Part shown: positions 1-6,957 of the stretch, in pieces | Numbering within the stretch: position 1 is the stretch's first letter | How the letters are laid out: each line of letters begins with the position of its first letter | DNA from: Bacteroidota bacterium | Lineage (GTDB): Bacteria; Bacteroidota; Bacteroidia; Flavobacteriales; Flavobacteriaceae | Direction of reading: 5' to 3' | DNA: 18,805 nucleotides | Assembly: GCA_021793135.1 (NCBI GenBank) | Contig: JAJYTI010000020.1 | Span: forward strand, 1-18,805 | Notes under the pieces: model-generated | The model's database searches: none | Seen by the model: only the letters and a program-made list of their open reading frames with translations | Told to the model about the DNA's origin: nothing | Program-made: the position numbers and the translations under genes

Positions 1-2
1 AA

Positions 3-1094
3 TTAGACGATTGGGCAAACTTAGGAGTAGAAGGGCATTTCCATGCTAAAAACCCTTGGAAACCTTATCACGAAAGCTTAGCTGAACCAATGGCTAAAAT
101 TGTAGGAGCAAAACCATCGGAAGTAGTGATTATGAATTCTCTTACGGTGAATCTTCATTTGATGATGGTAAGCTTTTATAGACCAACAAAAACCCGATAT
201 AAAATTGTAGTAGAAAGCGATGCATTCCCATCGGATAGATATGCTGTAGCGAGTCAAGCACATATGCATGGATTAGATCCAGAAGAAGCGATTATTTGGT
301 GGAAACCAAGAGAAGGGGAAGAGCTATGCCGAATGAAAGATTTGGAGCAAATCATGAAAGAACATGGCGATAGCGTAGCTTTATTGATGATTGGTAATAC
401 AAACTATTATACCGGTCAATACTATCCAGTAGAGCGTATTACAAAATTAGGACATAGTTACGGAGCAAAAGTAGGTTTTGATTTAGCGCATGGTGCGGGT
501 AATATTTTCCCAGATTTACATAATGCTGGACCGGACTTTGCGGTTTGGTGTACGTATAAATATCTAAATAGTGGACCTGGAAGTTTAGGTGGATGTTTTG
601 TTCATGAACGTCATGCAAATAATCCTGATTTACCTCGTATGGCAGGATGGTGGGGACACGATAAAGCAACTCGCTTTAATATGCGTCACGACTTTATGCC
701 TATTCCAGGAGCAGAAGGTTGGCAATTGAGTAATCCTGCAATTTTATCTATGGTGGCTATTAAATCCTCTCTAGATGTATTCGATAGAGCAGACTTTAAA
801 CGAATCAGAGAAAAGTCTGTGCATATTACTGGATATTTAGAATATCTATTAAAAGAAATGGATAGCAACCGATTTAGAATTCTAACTCCAGAGAATCCAG
901 AAGAAAGAGGTACACAATTATCGATTCAGATTAAGGATGCCGATAATCAAATGGAAAGAGTATTGGTAGAAAATGGTATCATCGCCGATTGGCGTGAACC
1001 AGACGTAATTCGTTTGGCACCAGTTCCGTTATATAATAGTTATACCGAAGTATACGAACTAGTTCAAAAATTAAAAAACATCGTAAAAAGCTAA
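3..1094 (+). CDS. kynU: Kynureninase (5' partial)
   Basis: PLP enzyme that cleaves kynurenine or 3-hydroxykynurenine to anthranilate or 3-hydroxyanthranilate plus alanine. The reading frame is open from base 3, so the gene enters from the left; an internal ATG at 90 is not the start, because the family sequence continues before it (DDWANLGVEGHF). About 363 codons are visible of a usual ~420, so roughly 60 N-terminal residues are missing. Seen: the PLP aspartate region DLAHGAGN, and the Schiff-base lysine in WCTYKYLN (codon 558-560), followed by the conserved GPGSLGG and GWWGHD segments. The C-terminal small domain is complete. Stop TAA lies 2 nt before the kynurenine monooxygenase gene, so the two are one transcription unit. 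The next step in the window (hydroxylase) implies 3-hydroxykynurenine is the relevant substrate. Identity is secure. Confidence 0.96.
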   Translation, partial: LDDWANLGVEGHFHAKNPWKPYHESLAEPMAKIVGAKPSEVVIMNSLTVNLHLMMVSFYRPTKTRYKIVVESDAFPSDRYAVASQAHMHGLDPEEAIIWWKPREGEELCRMKDLEQIMKEHGDSVALLMIGNTNYYTGQYYPVERITKLGHSYGAKVGFDLAHGAGNIFPDLHNAGPDFAVWCTYKYLNSGPGSLGGCFVHERHANNPDLPRMAGWWGHDKATRFNMRHDFMPIPGAEGWQLSNPAILSMVAIKSSLDVFDRADFKRIREKSVHITGYLEYLLKEMDSNRFRILTPENPEERGTQLSIQIKDADNQMERVLVENGIIADWREPDVIRLAPVPLYNSYTEVYELVQKLKNIVKS

Positions 1095-1096
1095 TC

Positions 1097-2476
1097 ATGA
1101 AGAAACAAGAAAAAATAATCGTTGTAGGAGCAGGATTATGCGGTAGTTTATTAGGATTGCGTTTAGCACAACTAGGTTATACAGTAACGATGATAGAACG
1201 CAGGCCAGACTTGCGTAAAGTAGAGCAAACCGCTGGTAGATCGATAAACTTAGCCTTATCAAATAGAGGATTCGCAGCATTAGAAATTGCGGGGATGAAA
1301 GAAGTTGCCTTAGAGATAGGGATTCCTATGTATGGTAGAATGTTGCATGATCCTCAAGGTGAAACTTATTTAAGCCCTTATAGTGGTAGAGAAAACATGA
1401 GTATTTTCTCTACTTCACGTACCCATCTTAATCAGTTATTGTTAGAAGCAGCCGATAAAGAGGAAAATACTACTTTAATATTTGATCATACTTGTACTGA
1501 AATAGATTTCGATAATCGAATAATAACAATTGAAGATAATAACACTGGTAAAAAAGAAACTATAAGTGCCGATTATATTTTCGGAACGGATGGTGCTGGA
1601 TCTGTTATTCGAGAGAATATGTTTGAACAAGGATTAATGGACTATCATGATTTTCAAAAATTATCTCATGGTTATAAAGAATTACATTTCCCTCCCTTAT
1701 CTGGAGATCAATATGCTATCGAAAAAAATGCATTGCATATTTGGCCTAGAAAAGACTTTATGCTGATTGCATTGCCAAACCCAGGTGGAAGTTTTACGGT
1801 AACTTTATTTTTAGCACACGAAGGAGCAGTAAATAGCTTTGAAGCTCTTGATGGGCCAGATAAAATCGAAGCTTTTTTTAAAGAAAACTTTGCAGATGCA
1901 TTCGAAATAATGCCCAATCTTCAAGATTTATTCGAAACTAATCCAACGAGTATTCTTGGAACAATGAAATGTTCTCCATGGTTAGCAAAAGATAGAGTTT
2001 TAATTATGGGAGATGCGGCACATGCTATGGTACCATTTTATGGACAAGGAATGAATGCTGCTTTCGAAGATGTATTAGTTTTTGATAATGTACTCGTGCA
2101 ATGTGATGGAAATTTAGAAAAAGCCTTTGCAATGTTTGAAGAAAAGCGACATGCAGACGCAGCTTCGATTTGTGAATTATCTTTAGATAATTTTAAAGAG
2201 ATGCAAGCTGATACTGCCGACCCTGATTTCTTGAGAAAAAGACAAATAGAGATGGAGTTAGAAGGTTCAGATTCTGTAGCGTATTATTCTAAATATTCAT
2301 TGGTTACATTTAGAGAAGATTTAACCTATTCCAATGCTTTACGTAGAGGACGAGCACAAGACCAAGCCATTCTTTCACTTTTAAAAGAAGGTGCACTTAC
2401 AGAAGAAATGACTGTACAAGAAAAATATGATTTAATAGAAGAACGAACTTTAGTTTTATTACAAGACTTAAAATAA
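1097..2476 (+). CDS. kmo: Kynurenine 3-monooxygenase
   Basis: FAD- and NADPH-dependent aromatic hydroxylase converting L-kynurenine to 3-hydroxykynurenine. It has 459 residues, typical of bacterial members. Seen: the N-terminal dinucleotide fold VVGAGLCGSLLG (residues 9-20) and the second FAD motif GDAAHAMVPFYGQGMN (305-320). Residues R81 and Y95 in the PMYGRMLH...LSPYS stretch match the substrate-carboxylate arginine and tyrosine known from the human enzyme (R85, Y99). No hydrophobic C-terminal anchor is visible, so it is probably soluble, unlike the mitochondrial enzyme. The ATG at 1097 follows the kynU stop by 2 nt with no Shine-Dalgarno, as is normal in Bacteroidota. Family membership is clear. 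It sits between kynU and the deaminase, consistent with a tryptophan/kynurenine degradation operon. Confidence 0.95.
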   Translation: MKKQEKIIVVGAGLCGSLLGLRLAQLGYTVTMIERRPDLRKVEQTAGRSINLALSNRGFAALEIAGMKEVALEIGIPMYGRMLHDPQGETYLSPYSGRENMSIFSTSRTHLNQLLLEAADKEENTTLIFDHTCTEIDFDNRIITIEDNNTGKKETISADYIFGTDGAGSVIRENMFEQGLMDYHDFQKLSHGYKELHFPPLSGDQYAIEKNALHIWPRKDFMLIALPNPGGSFTVTLFLAHEGAVNSFEALDGPDKIEAFFKENFADAFEIMPNLQDLFETNPTSILGTMKCSPWLAKDRVLIMGDAAHAMVPFYGQGMNAAFEDVLVFDNVLVQCDGNLEKAFAMFEEKRHADAASICELSLDNFKEMQADTADPDFLRKRQIEMELEGSDSVAYYSKYSLVTFREDLTYSNALRRGRAQDQAILSLLKEGALTEEMTVQEKYDLIEERTLVLLQDLK

Positions 2477-2484
2477 ACATAACA

Positions 2485-2910
2485 ATGAGTAAAAACACAT
2501 TATTTAAAGATAAAGCAACACCAAGAGGTGCATATCCACATGTAAAACGTGCCGGGGATTTTATCTATATTTCTGGAACAAGCTCAAGAAGATCCGATAA
2601 CACTTTTGCAGGAGTAGAAGAAGTAGATGGTATGGGAACGGTTCGTTTGGACATCGAAGCACAAACCAGAGCAGTAATCGAAAATATTAAAGATTATTTA
2701 GCTGCAGAAGATGCTGAATTAACCGACTTGGTAGAAATTAGTACTTTCTTAGTAAATATGAATGATTTTGCAGGATATAATAAAGTGTACAAAGAGTATT
2801 TTGATGCCGAAACAGGGCCTACTCGTACTACCGTAGCCGTGCACCAATTACCACATCCTCATTTAGTAATAGAAATAAAAGCGGTAGCATATAAACCTCT
2901 TAATAAATAA
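2485..2910 (+). CDS. RidA-family protein, probable 2-aminomuconate deaminase
   Basis: 141-residue member of the YjgF/YER057c/UK114 (RidA) family, which forms trimers with active sites between subunits. Seen: the family arginine in GPTRTTVAV (R114) and glutamate in LVIEIKAVA (E130), corresponding to R105 and E120 of canonical RidA. These bind the carboxylate and activate water for imine or enamine hydrolysis. The length and the GAYPHVKRAGDFIYISGTSS start resemble the bacterial 2-aminomuconate deaminases of kynurenine and aminophenol pathways rather than the ~127-residue housekeeping RidA. It lies 8 nt after kmo and 2 nt before an aldehyde dehydrogenase gene. By inference it hydrolyses 2-aminomuconate to 4-oxalocrotonate plus ammonia. 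Alternative: a general enamine/imine deaminase protecting the PLP enzymes of the operon. Confidence 0.85.
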   Translation: MSKNTLFKDKATPRGAYPHVKRAGDFIYISGTSSRRSDNTFAGVEEVDGMGTVRLDIEAQTRAVIENIKDYLAAEDAELTDLVEISTFLVNMNDFAGYNKVYKEYFDAETGPTRTTVAVHQLPHPHLVIEIKAVAYKPLNK

Positions 2911-2912
2911 AT

Positions 2913-4355
2913 ATGGATTATTTATCCAATTATATCAACGGAAAGAAAGTTCCGGCAAAAGGGGAAAAATGGATAGATGTGTTTCATCCTGCAAAAGGAA
3001 AGGTATATGCACAATTACCAGATTCTCAAGCCGCAGATGTAGAGGAGGCTTACCAAGCTGCAAAAGCTGCTTTTCCAGAATGGTCCAATACTACGATTGA
3101 ATATCGTAGTGAGATGCTAGAGAAAATTGCATCGGCTATAGAAGCACGTCATGAAGAGTTAGCACAAGCAGAGAGTAAGGATAATGGGAAACCGATTAGC
3201 TTAGCTCGTCGAGTTGATATTTATCGCGCTGCGGCAAACTTTAGATTTTTCTCTAAAGCTATTACGCAATATAGTTCCGAGGCACATCATACAGCTGGAA
3301 TGAATGTGATGAACTATACCATTCGTAAACCGATTGGAGTGGTAGGTTGTATCTCGCCTTGGAATTTACCTTTATATTTATTTTCTTGGAAAATAGCACC
3401 TGCTTTAGCAGCAGGAAACACCGTGGTAGCAAAGCCTAGCGAAGTAACGCCTTATACCGCAAGCATGTTGGCCGATATATTGGATGAGGTGGGTTTGCCA
3501 AAAGGCGTATTAAACATTGTGCATGGATTAGGTGGCTCAACAGGGCAAGCCATTGTAGAACATCCAGATATCACTGCGATTTCCTTTACCGGTGGAACAA
3601 CAACTGGAGCGCATATTGCTCGAGTAGCAGCACCTATGTTCAAAAAGTTATCCTTAGAGTTAGGAGGGAAAAATCCAAATATCATCTTTGCCGATTGTAA
3701 TTTTGAGCAGATGCTAAAAACTACGGTACAATCTTCTTTTTCAAATCAAGGACAAATATGCCTTTGTGGAAGTCGAATCTATGTAGAACGCAGTCTGTAT
3801 TCGAAATTTAAAAAGGCTTTTGTAGAAGCTACGGAGAAACTTCGTGTGGGAATGCCTAATGAAGATGCTACGCAAGTAGGGGCGTTAGTTTCTGAAGAAC
3901 ACTTGAATAAAGTACTAAGCTATGTTCAAAAAGCTAAAGAGGAGGGTGGAAAAATTTTAACTGGAGGTAATAGAATAACTAAAGAAGGATTTGCTTCGGG
4001 TTATTTTATGGAACCAACCATTATCGAATTAGATTCCAACGATTGTACGATTAATAGAGATGAGGTGTTTGGACCAGTTGTTACCATAATGCCTTTCGAT
4101 ACCGAGGAAGAAGTATTAGGTTATGCAAATGCAACCAAATATGGATTGTCCGCTACACTTTGGACAGAGAATTTATCTCGTACCATGCGAATGACGGAAG
4201 AAATTCAAGCAGGAATCGTTTGGGTAAACACTTGGTTAACACGAGATTTACGAACTCCGTTTGGTGGCGTAAAAGCTAGTGGAGTAGGAAGAGAAGGTGG
4301 ATTTTATGCCTTAGACTTCTTCACTGAGCCTAAGAATATTTGTATTAGGTTTTAG
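2913..4355 (+). CDS. Aldehyde dehydrogenase, probable 2-aminomuconate 6-semialdehyde dehydrogenase
   Basis: 480-residue NAD(P)-dependent aldehyde dehydrogenase. Seen: the oxyanion asparagine in SPWNLPL (N151), the cofactor lysine in VVAKPSE (K174), the NAD motif FTGGTTTG (226-232), the general base in LELGGK (E249) and the catalytic cysteine in NQGQICLCG (C283). Two arginine sites, R111 and the RDLR segment at 444-447, look like those that bind the semialdehyde carboxylate in characterised 2-aminomuconate/2-hydroxymuconate semialdehyde dehydrogenases. That alignment is from memory. As the last gene of the kynurenine operon it most likely oxidises 2-aminomuconate semialdehyde to 2-aminomuconate, the substrate of the deaminase encoded just before it. 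A strong terminator follows 19 nt after the stop. Alternative: 2-hydroxymuconate semialdehyde dehydrogenase, a close relative with overlapping activity. Confidence 0.9.
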   Translation: MDYLSNYINGKKVPAKGEKWIDVFHPAKGKVYAQLPDSQAADVEEAYQAAKAAFPEWSNTTIEYRSEMLEKIASAIEARHEELAQAESKDNGKPISLARRVDIYRAAANFRFFSKAITQYSSEAHHTAGMNVMNYTIRKPIGVVGCISPWNLPLYLFSWKIAPALAAGNTVVAKPSEVTPYTASMLADILDEVGLPKGVLNIVHGLGGSTGQAIVEHPDITAISFTGGTTTGAHIARVAAPMFKKLSLELGGKNPNIIFADCNFEQMLKTTVQSSFSNQGQICLCGSRIYVERSLYSKFKKAFVEATEKLRVGMPNEDATQVGALVSEEHLNKVLSYVQKAKEEGGKILTGGNRITKEGFASGYFMEPTIIELDSNDCTINRDEVFGPVVTIMPFDTEEEVLGYANATKYGLSATLWTENLSRTMRMTEEIQAGIVWVNTWLTRDLRTPFGGVKASGVGREGGFYALDFFTEPKNICIRF

Positions 4356-4374
4356 AGCAGATAAATAGTAAATT

Positions 4375-4405
4375 AAAAAGCGAGTAATTTTTATACTCGC
4401 TTTTT
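4375..4405. terminator. Bidirectional intrinsic terminator
   Basis: Perfect 12-bp inverted repeat (4375-4386 with 4394-4405) around a 7-nt loop. The stem core is GCGAGTA/TACTCGC, flanked by an A run on the left and a T run (4401-4407) on the right, so it works in both directions. It separates the convergent aldehyde dehydrogenase gene (+) and metallo-beta-lactamase-fold gene (-, stop at 4413-4415). Confidence 0.93.
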
Positions 4406-4412
4406 TTATTTG

Positions 4413-5324
4413 TTACGTTGTTCTTCCTTGCTCTTTTAATTTCCAATAGCGTAGAAGTCCTGATACGGACATCCAACTAGGATTTGCCTTTTCATATTTT
4501 TCCATATCTGCTCTAGAAACTCCCGCATCGAGTAATTTACGCTTTGTAAAAGCCATAAAATCAGGAATGATTTCTTCAGCAGGTGTTCCGTTATCGTAAT
4601 GCGGTTTCATCCAATTTGCCCAATCATCTAGTTCGTGTTCTAACTTGGTTAAATGTTCCTGTGGATTTGCTACCATACCATAATGGGTTAGGTATAAAGT
4701 TTCTGGATGTAAATCTCTTAGTTTCTGAATTGATACTTTCCATAGTCCAACATCGATGTCGGGTGGTGGGCATGGTGGTTGTACTAATCCATGATGAATG
4801 TGTACACCCGCAACATCTCCTGTGAAAATGGAGTTGCCTAGTTGATAGGAGTTATGGTGTACTGCATGTCCTGGTGTATAGTGTGTTTTGAATTCCACTC
4901 CACCAATTTGTATTTTGTCTCCATCTTTAACGGGAACTAATAAGCTTTCATCTATAGGTTCCATCTTTCCCCACAAAGTCTCCATTTGATCTTTATAAAT
5001 CATCTTTGCAGAATTCCAAAGTCTTTCTGGGTTTTGTAAGTGAGGAAGTCCAATAGGATGCACATATATTTTTGCTTCATTCTTAGCAAATTTCCATGCC
5101 GCACCAGCATGGTCAAAGTGGATGTGAGTTAATAATATATGTTTTACATCTTTCCAATTATATCCAGCATTGTCTATTGCGGCTATAAGAGTATTAAATG
5201 TTGTTTCTGGTCCTGTTTCTATTAATATTAGACCATCTTGAGATTTTATTAAAAAAGAAGCTATTGCTTCCGACTCTTTCATAAAATGAAGGTCAATAAT
5301 TTCAATATTAGGTTGATCTTTCAT
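4413..5324 (-). CDS. MBL-fold metallo-hydrolase, substrate unknown
   Basis: 303-residue metallo-beta-lactamase-fold hydrolase, predicted cytoplasmic as no signal peptide is seen. All dinuclear metal ligands are present: THIHFDH (H67, H69, D71, H72), TPGH (H153), FTGD (D170) and LTHYG (H214). A C-terminal helical extension of about 75 residues follows, with a motif-poor sequence. The family includes glyoxalase II-like thioesterases, lactonases and sulfur dioxygenases; the ligand set does not tell them apart, and I do not recognise a specific substrate. The ATG at 5322-5324 lies 86 nt downstream of the msrA stop. A TAATTTTG box in that gap suggests its own promoter. It ends at the bidirectional terminator shared with the kynurenine operon, so a link to that pathway would be speculative. 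Confidence 0.9.
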   Translation of the reverse strand: MKDQPNIEIIDLHFMKESEAIASFLIKSQDGLILIETGPETTFNTLIAAIDNAGYNWKDVKHILLTHIHFDHAGAAWKFAKNEAKIYVHPIGLPHLQNPERLWNSAKMIYKDQMETLWGKMEPIDESLLVPVKDGDKIQIGGVEFKTHYTPGHAVHHNSYQLGNSIFTGDVAGVHIHHGLVQPPCPPPDIDVGLWKVSIQKLRDLHPETLYLTHYGMVANPQEHLTKLEHELDDWANWMKPHYDNGTPAEEIIPDFMAFTKRKLLDAGVSRADMEKYEKANPSWMSVSGLLRYWKLKEQGRTT

Positions 5325-5395
5325 CTATTTAATGCTTTTGCTAACAAGTTAATAAAGAAATACAGAAAACTAAATTAAGAGACGTGAAATAATTG

Positions 5396-5403
5396 CAAAA
5401 TTA
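5396..5403 (-). promoter_or_regulatory. Candidate -7 box (TAATTTTG) for the MBL-fold gene
   Basis: On the minus strand this reads TAATTTTG, an exact match to the Bacteroidota -7 consensus TAnnTTTG. It lies about 70 nt upstream of the ATG, between msrA and the MBL-fold gene. No convincing -33 TTG/TTTG is found at the usual distance, so it is only a candidate. Confidence 0.35.
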
Positions 5404-5410
5404 TAATAAG

Positions 5411-6079
5411 TCAGTTTTGCTTTTCTTTAAGTAAGTTAGGATGTTTTTCTTTGAATTTATTTAATCTCGGTTTTGAAACGTTTTGGATGTATGGATTGTC
5501 GGGATTGTTTTTTTCATAATCTTGATGATAATCTTCTGCCATCCAGAATTTTTGAAATGGTAAGACTTGTGCAGCAACTTGTCCAGTAGTTAAGATGTTA
5601 TTCCGAATCTGTATCTGATAATCGATTATATCTTTTTCTGTCTGATTTTGATAGAAAATTATCGAGCGATAAGAATAACCTTTATCTGGACCTTGTCCAT
5701 TGACCTGAGTAATGTTTTGTGAGTCAAAATATACGTTTACTAAATCTACAAAGTGAATTATTTCGGGATCGTAGATTACTTCGATGGTTTCTGCATGATC
5801 TCCATGATTTTTATATGTTGGGTTCTGAGTTGTTCCGCCACTATATCCTGCGTGAGCTTCTTTTACACCTTTTAGGCTTTCGTATATTGCTTCTACACAC
5901 CAAAAACATCCGCTAGCAAAATAAGCTTTTTTCAAACCGTTTTCTGTTTCTACTTCTACAGGAATAAGTTCTTTTTGTGCTTTTACTTCTGCTTTTTTGT
6001 TTTGTTCTTGAGGTGATTGGCAGGCTGCTGGTATACCCAGTAACATAAAGAATAAGAGAAGGAGTGTGTTTGTTTTCAT
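5411..6079 (-). CDS. msrA: Peptide-methionine (S)-S-oxide reductase MsrA, probable lipoprotein
   Basis: Reduces methionine-S-sulfoxide in oxidised proteins. It has 222 residues, longer than the cytoplasmic form because of an N-terminal export region. Residues 1-20 are a hydrophobic leader ending in GIPAAC, followed by a Gln/Lys-rich linker, which looks like a lipoprotein signal with C20 as the lipid-modified residue. The lipobox is imperfect, with Pro at -3. The catalytic motif GCFWC is at 57-61 (C58 nucleophile), followed by GYSGG and GDHAETIEVIYDP, all standard for MsrA. A C-terminal cysteine for disulfide resolution is absent: after C61 the protein has none, so C61 or an external thiol may resolve. 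Probable role is repair of exported proteins. The gene stands alone, with a terminator of the upstream unit about 40 nt before its start. Confidence 0.94.
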   Translation of the reverse strand: MKTNTLLLLFFMLLGIPAACQSPQEQNKKAEVKAQKELIPVEVETENGLKKAYFASGCFWCVEAIYESLKGVKEAHAGYSGGTTQNPTYKNHGDHAETIEVIYDPEIIHFVDLVNVYFDSQNITQVNGQGPDKGYSYRSIIFYQNQTEKDIIDYQIQIRNNILTTGQVAAQVLPFQKFWMAEDYHQDYEKNNPDNPYIQNVSKPRLNKFKEKHPNLLKEKQN

Positions 6080-6120
6080 AACTTAATTATATCGATAGTA
6101 TAAGGTAGCTATAAAAAACA

Positions 6121-6149
6121 AAAAGCCCTCATAAATTATGAGAGCTTTT
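6121..6149 (-). terminator. Intrinsic terminator of the nif3/zinc-ribbon-like unit
   Basis: Hairpin with outer arms AAAAGC/GCTTTT (6121-6126/6144-6149), one C-A mismatch, inner arms CTCAT/ATGAG (6128-6132/6138-6142) and a 5-nt loop. On the minus strand it is followed by a T-rich tract (complement of 6112-6124). It lies 20 nt downstream of the stop of the coiled-coil gene. Confidence 0.85.
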
Positions 6150-6168
6150 AAAGAAATATGTAATGTGG

Positions 6169-6954
6169 TTAGGCTTTTATTTTGTCAAAAAGCTTTTCCA
6201 TTTTTTCACGTTCTTCCGATGCTAATGCCATATCTACAAGGATACGTCCACTGTGTTCGTCGGTTATAATCTTTTTTCTTGTCGCTATCTCCATTTGAAT
6301 TTGTGGAGGAATAGTAAAGAAAGATCCACCCGATGCTCCACGCTCGATAGGTACAACCGCCAATCCGTTACGTACACTAGAACGTATACGAGTGTATGCT
6401 TTAATCAAACGTTCTTCGATTTTCTTTTCATACTTCTCACGTTCTTTATTTAAAGCGTCTTCTTCTTTTTGTGTAATAGAAAGAATACCGTCTAGCTCTT
6501 TTTGCTTATGCTTTAAGTGCTCTTCACGTTCTTTTAAACGTTCTTTAGCTTCGGTGATAACTTCTTGTTTTTGTTCGATTTGTACCTTAAACTCACGAAT
6601 GTGTTTTTCTGCTAGTTCTATTTCTAACTCTTGGTATTCAATCTCTTTGGCAAGCGAGCTGTACTCACGGTTGTTGCGTACATTCTCTTGCTGTTTAGTG
6701 TACTTTTCGATAAGGCTTTTTGCTTCTGCCTTTAAGTGCTGTCTGTCTTTAATGCCATTCTCGATAGCCTCCAAATCTGCGTTCAACTTGTCTAAACGAG
6801 TGTTTAAACCAGCTACTTCATCTTCTAAATCCTCTACTTCTAGTGGTAGTTCACCACGCATGCTGCGGATCTCGTCAATGCGAGAGTCAACAAGTTGTAA
6901 GTCGTAAAGGGCTCTCAGTTTTTCTTCGACCGTGATATCTGTTTTCTTTGCCAT
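6169..6954 (-). CDS. Coiled-coil protein of the C4-type zinc-ribbon family, cysteines lost
   Basis: 261 residues. Residues ~40-185 are almost entirely charged heptad-like sequence, predicted as a long antiparallel coiled coil. The C-terminal part (about 195-245) matches the family that carries a C4 zinc ribbon after the coiled coil: NGLAVVPIERGASGGSFF, IPPQ, and DEHSGRILVD. In the usual family these segments read CGGC and CxxCGR; here all four cysteines are replaced (S208, S211, D232, S235) and the whole protein has no cysteine. It should not bind zinc in the usual way. Its exact role is unknown to me; family members are thought to act with nucleic acids or ribosomes. The start lies 3 nt after the Nif3-family stop, a gene pairing known across many phyla, so the two are probably cotranscribed and functionally linked. 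Confidence 0.88.
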   Translation of the reverse strand: MAKKTDITVEEKLRALYDLQLVDSRIDEIRSMRGELPLEVEDLEDEVAGLNTRLDKLNADLEAIENGIKDRQHLKAEAKSLIEKYTKQQENVRNNREYSSLAKEIEYQELEIELAEKHIREFKVQIEQKQEVITEAKERLKEREEHLKHKQKELDGILSITQKEEDALNKEREKYEKKIEERLIKAYTRIRSSVRNGLAVVPIERGASGGSFFTIPPQIQMEIATRKKIITDEHSGRILVDMALASEEREKMEKLFDKIKA

Positions 6955-6957
6955 ATC

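Noticed and set aside
90..1094. Taking the ATG at 90 as the kynureninase start
   Set aside because: The frame is open back to base 3 and the codons before 90 translate to conserved family sequence, so the gene is cut by the window edge.
6392..6907. A 171-codon open frame on the + strand
   Set aside because: It is exactly antisense to the coiled-coil gene. Its Ser/Cys/Phe-rich translation is what results from reading Glu/Lys-rich coiled-coil codons backwards, and no domain or start context supports it.
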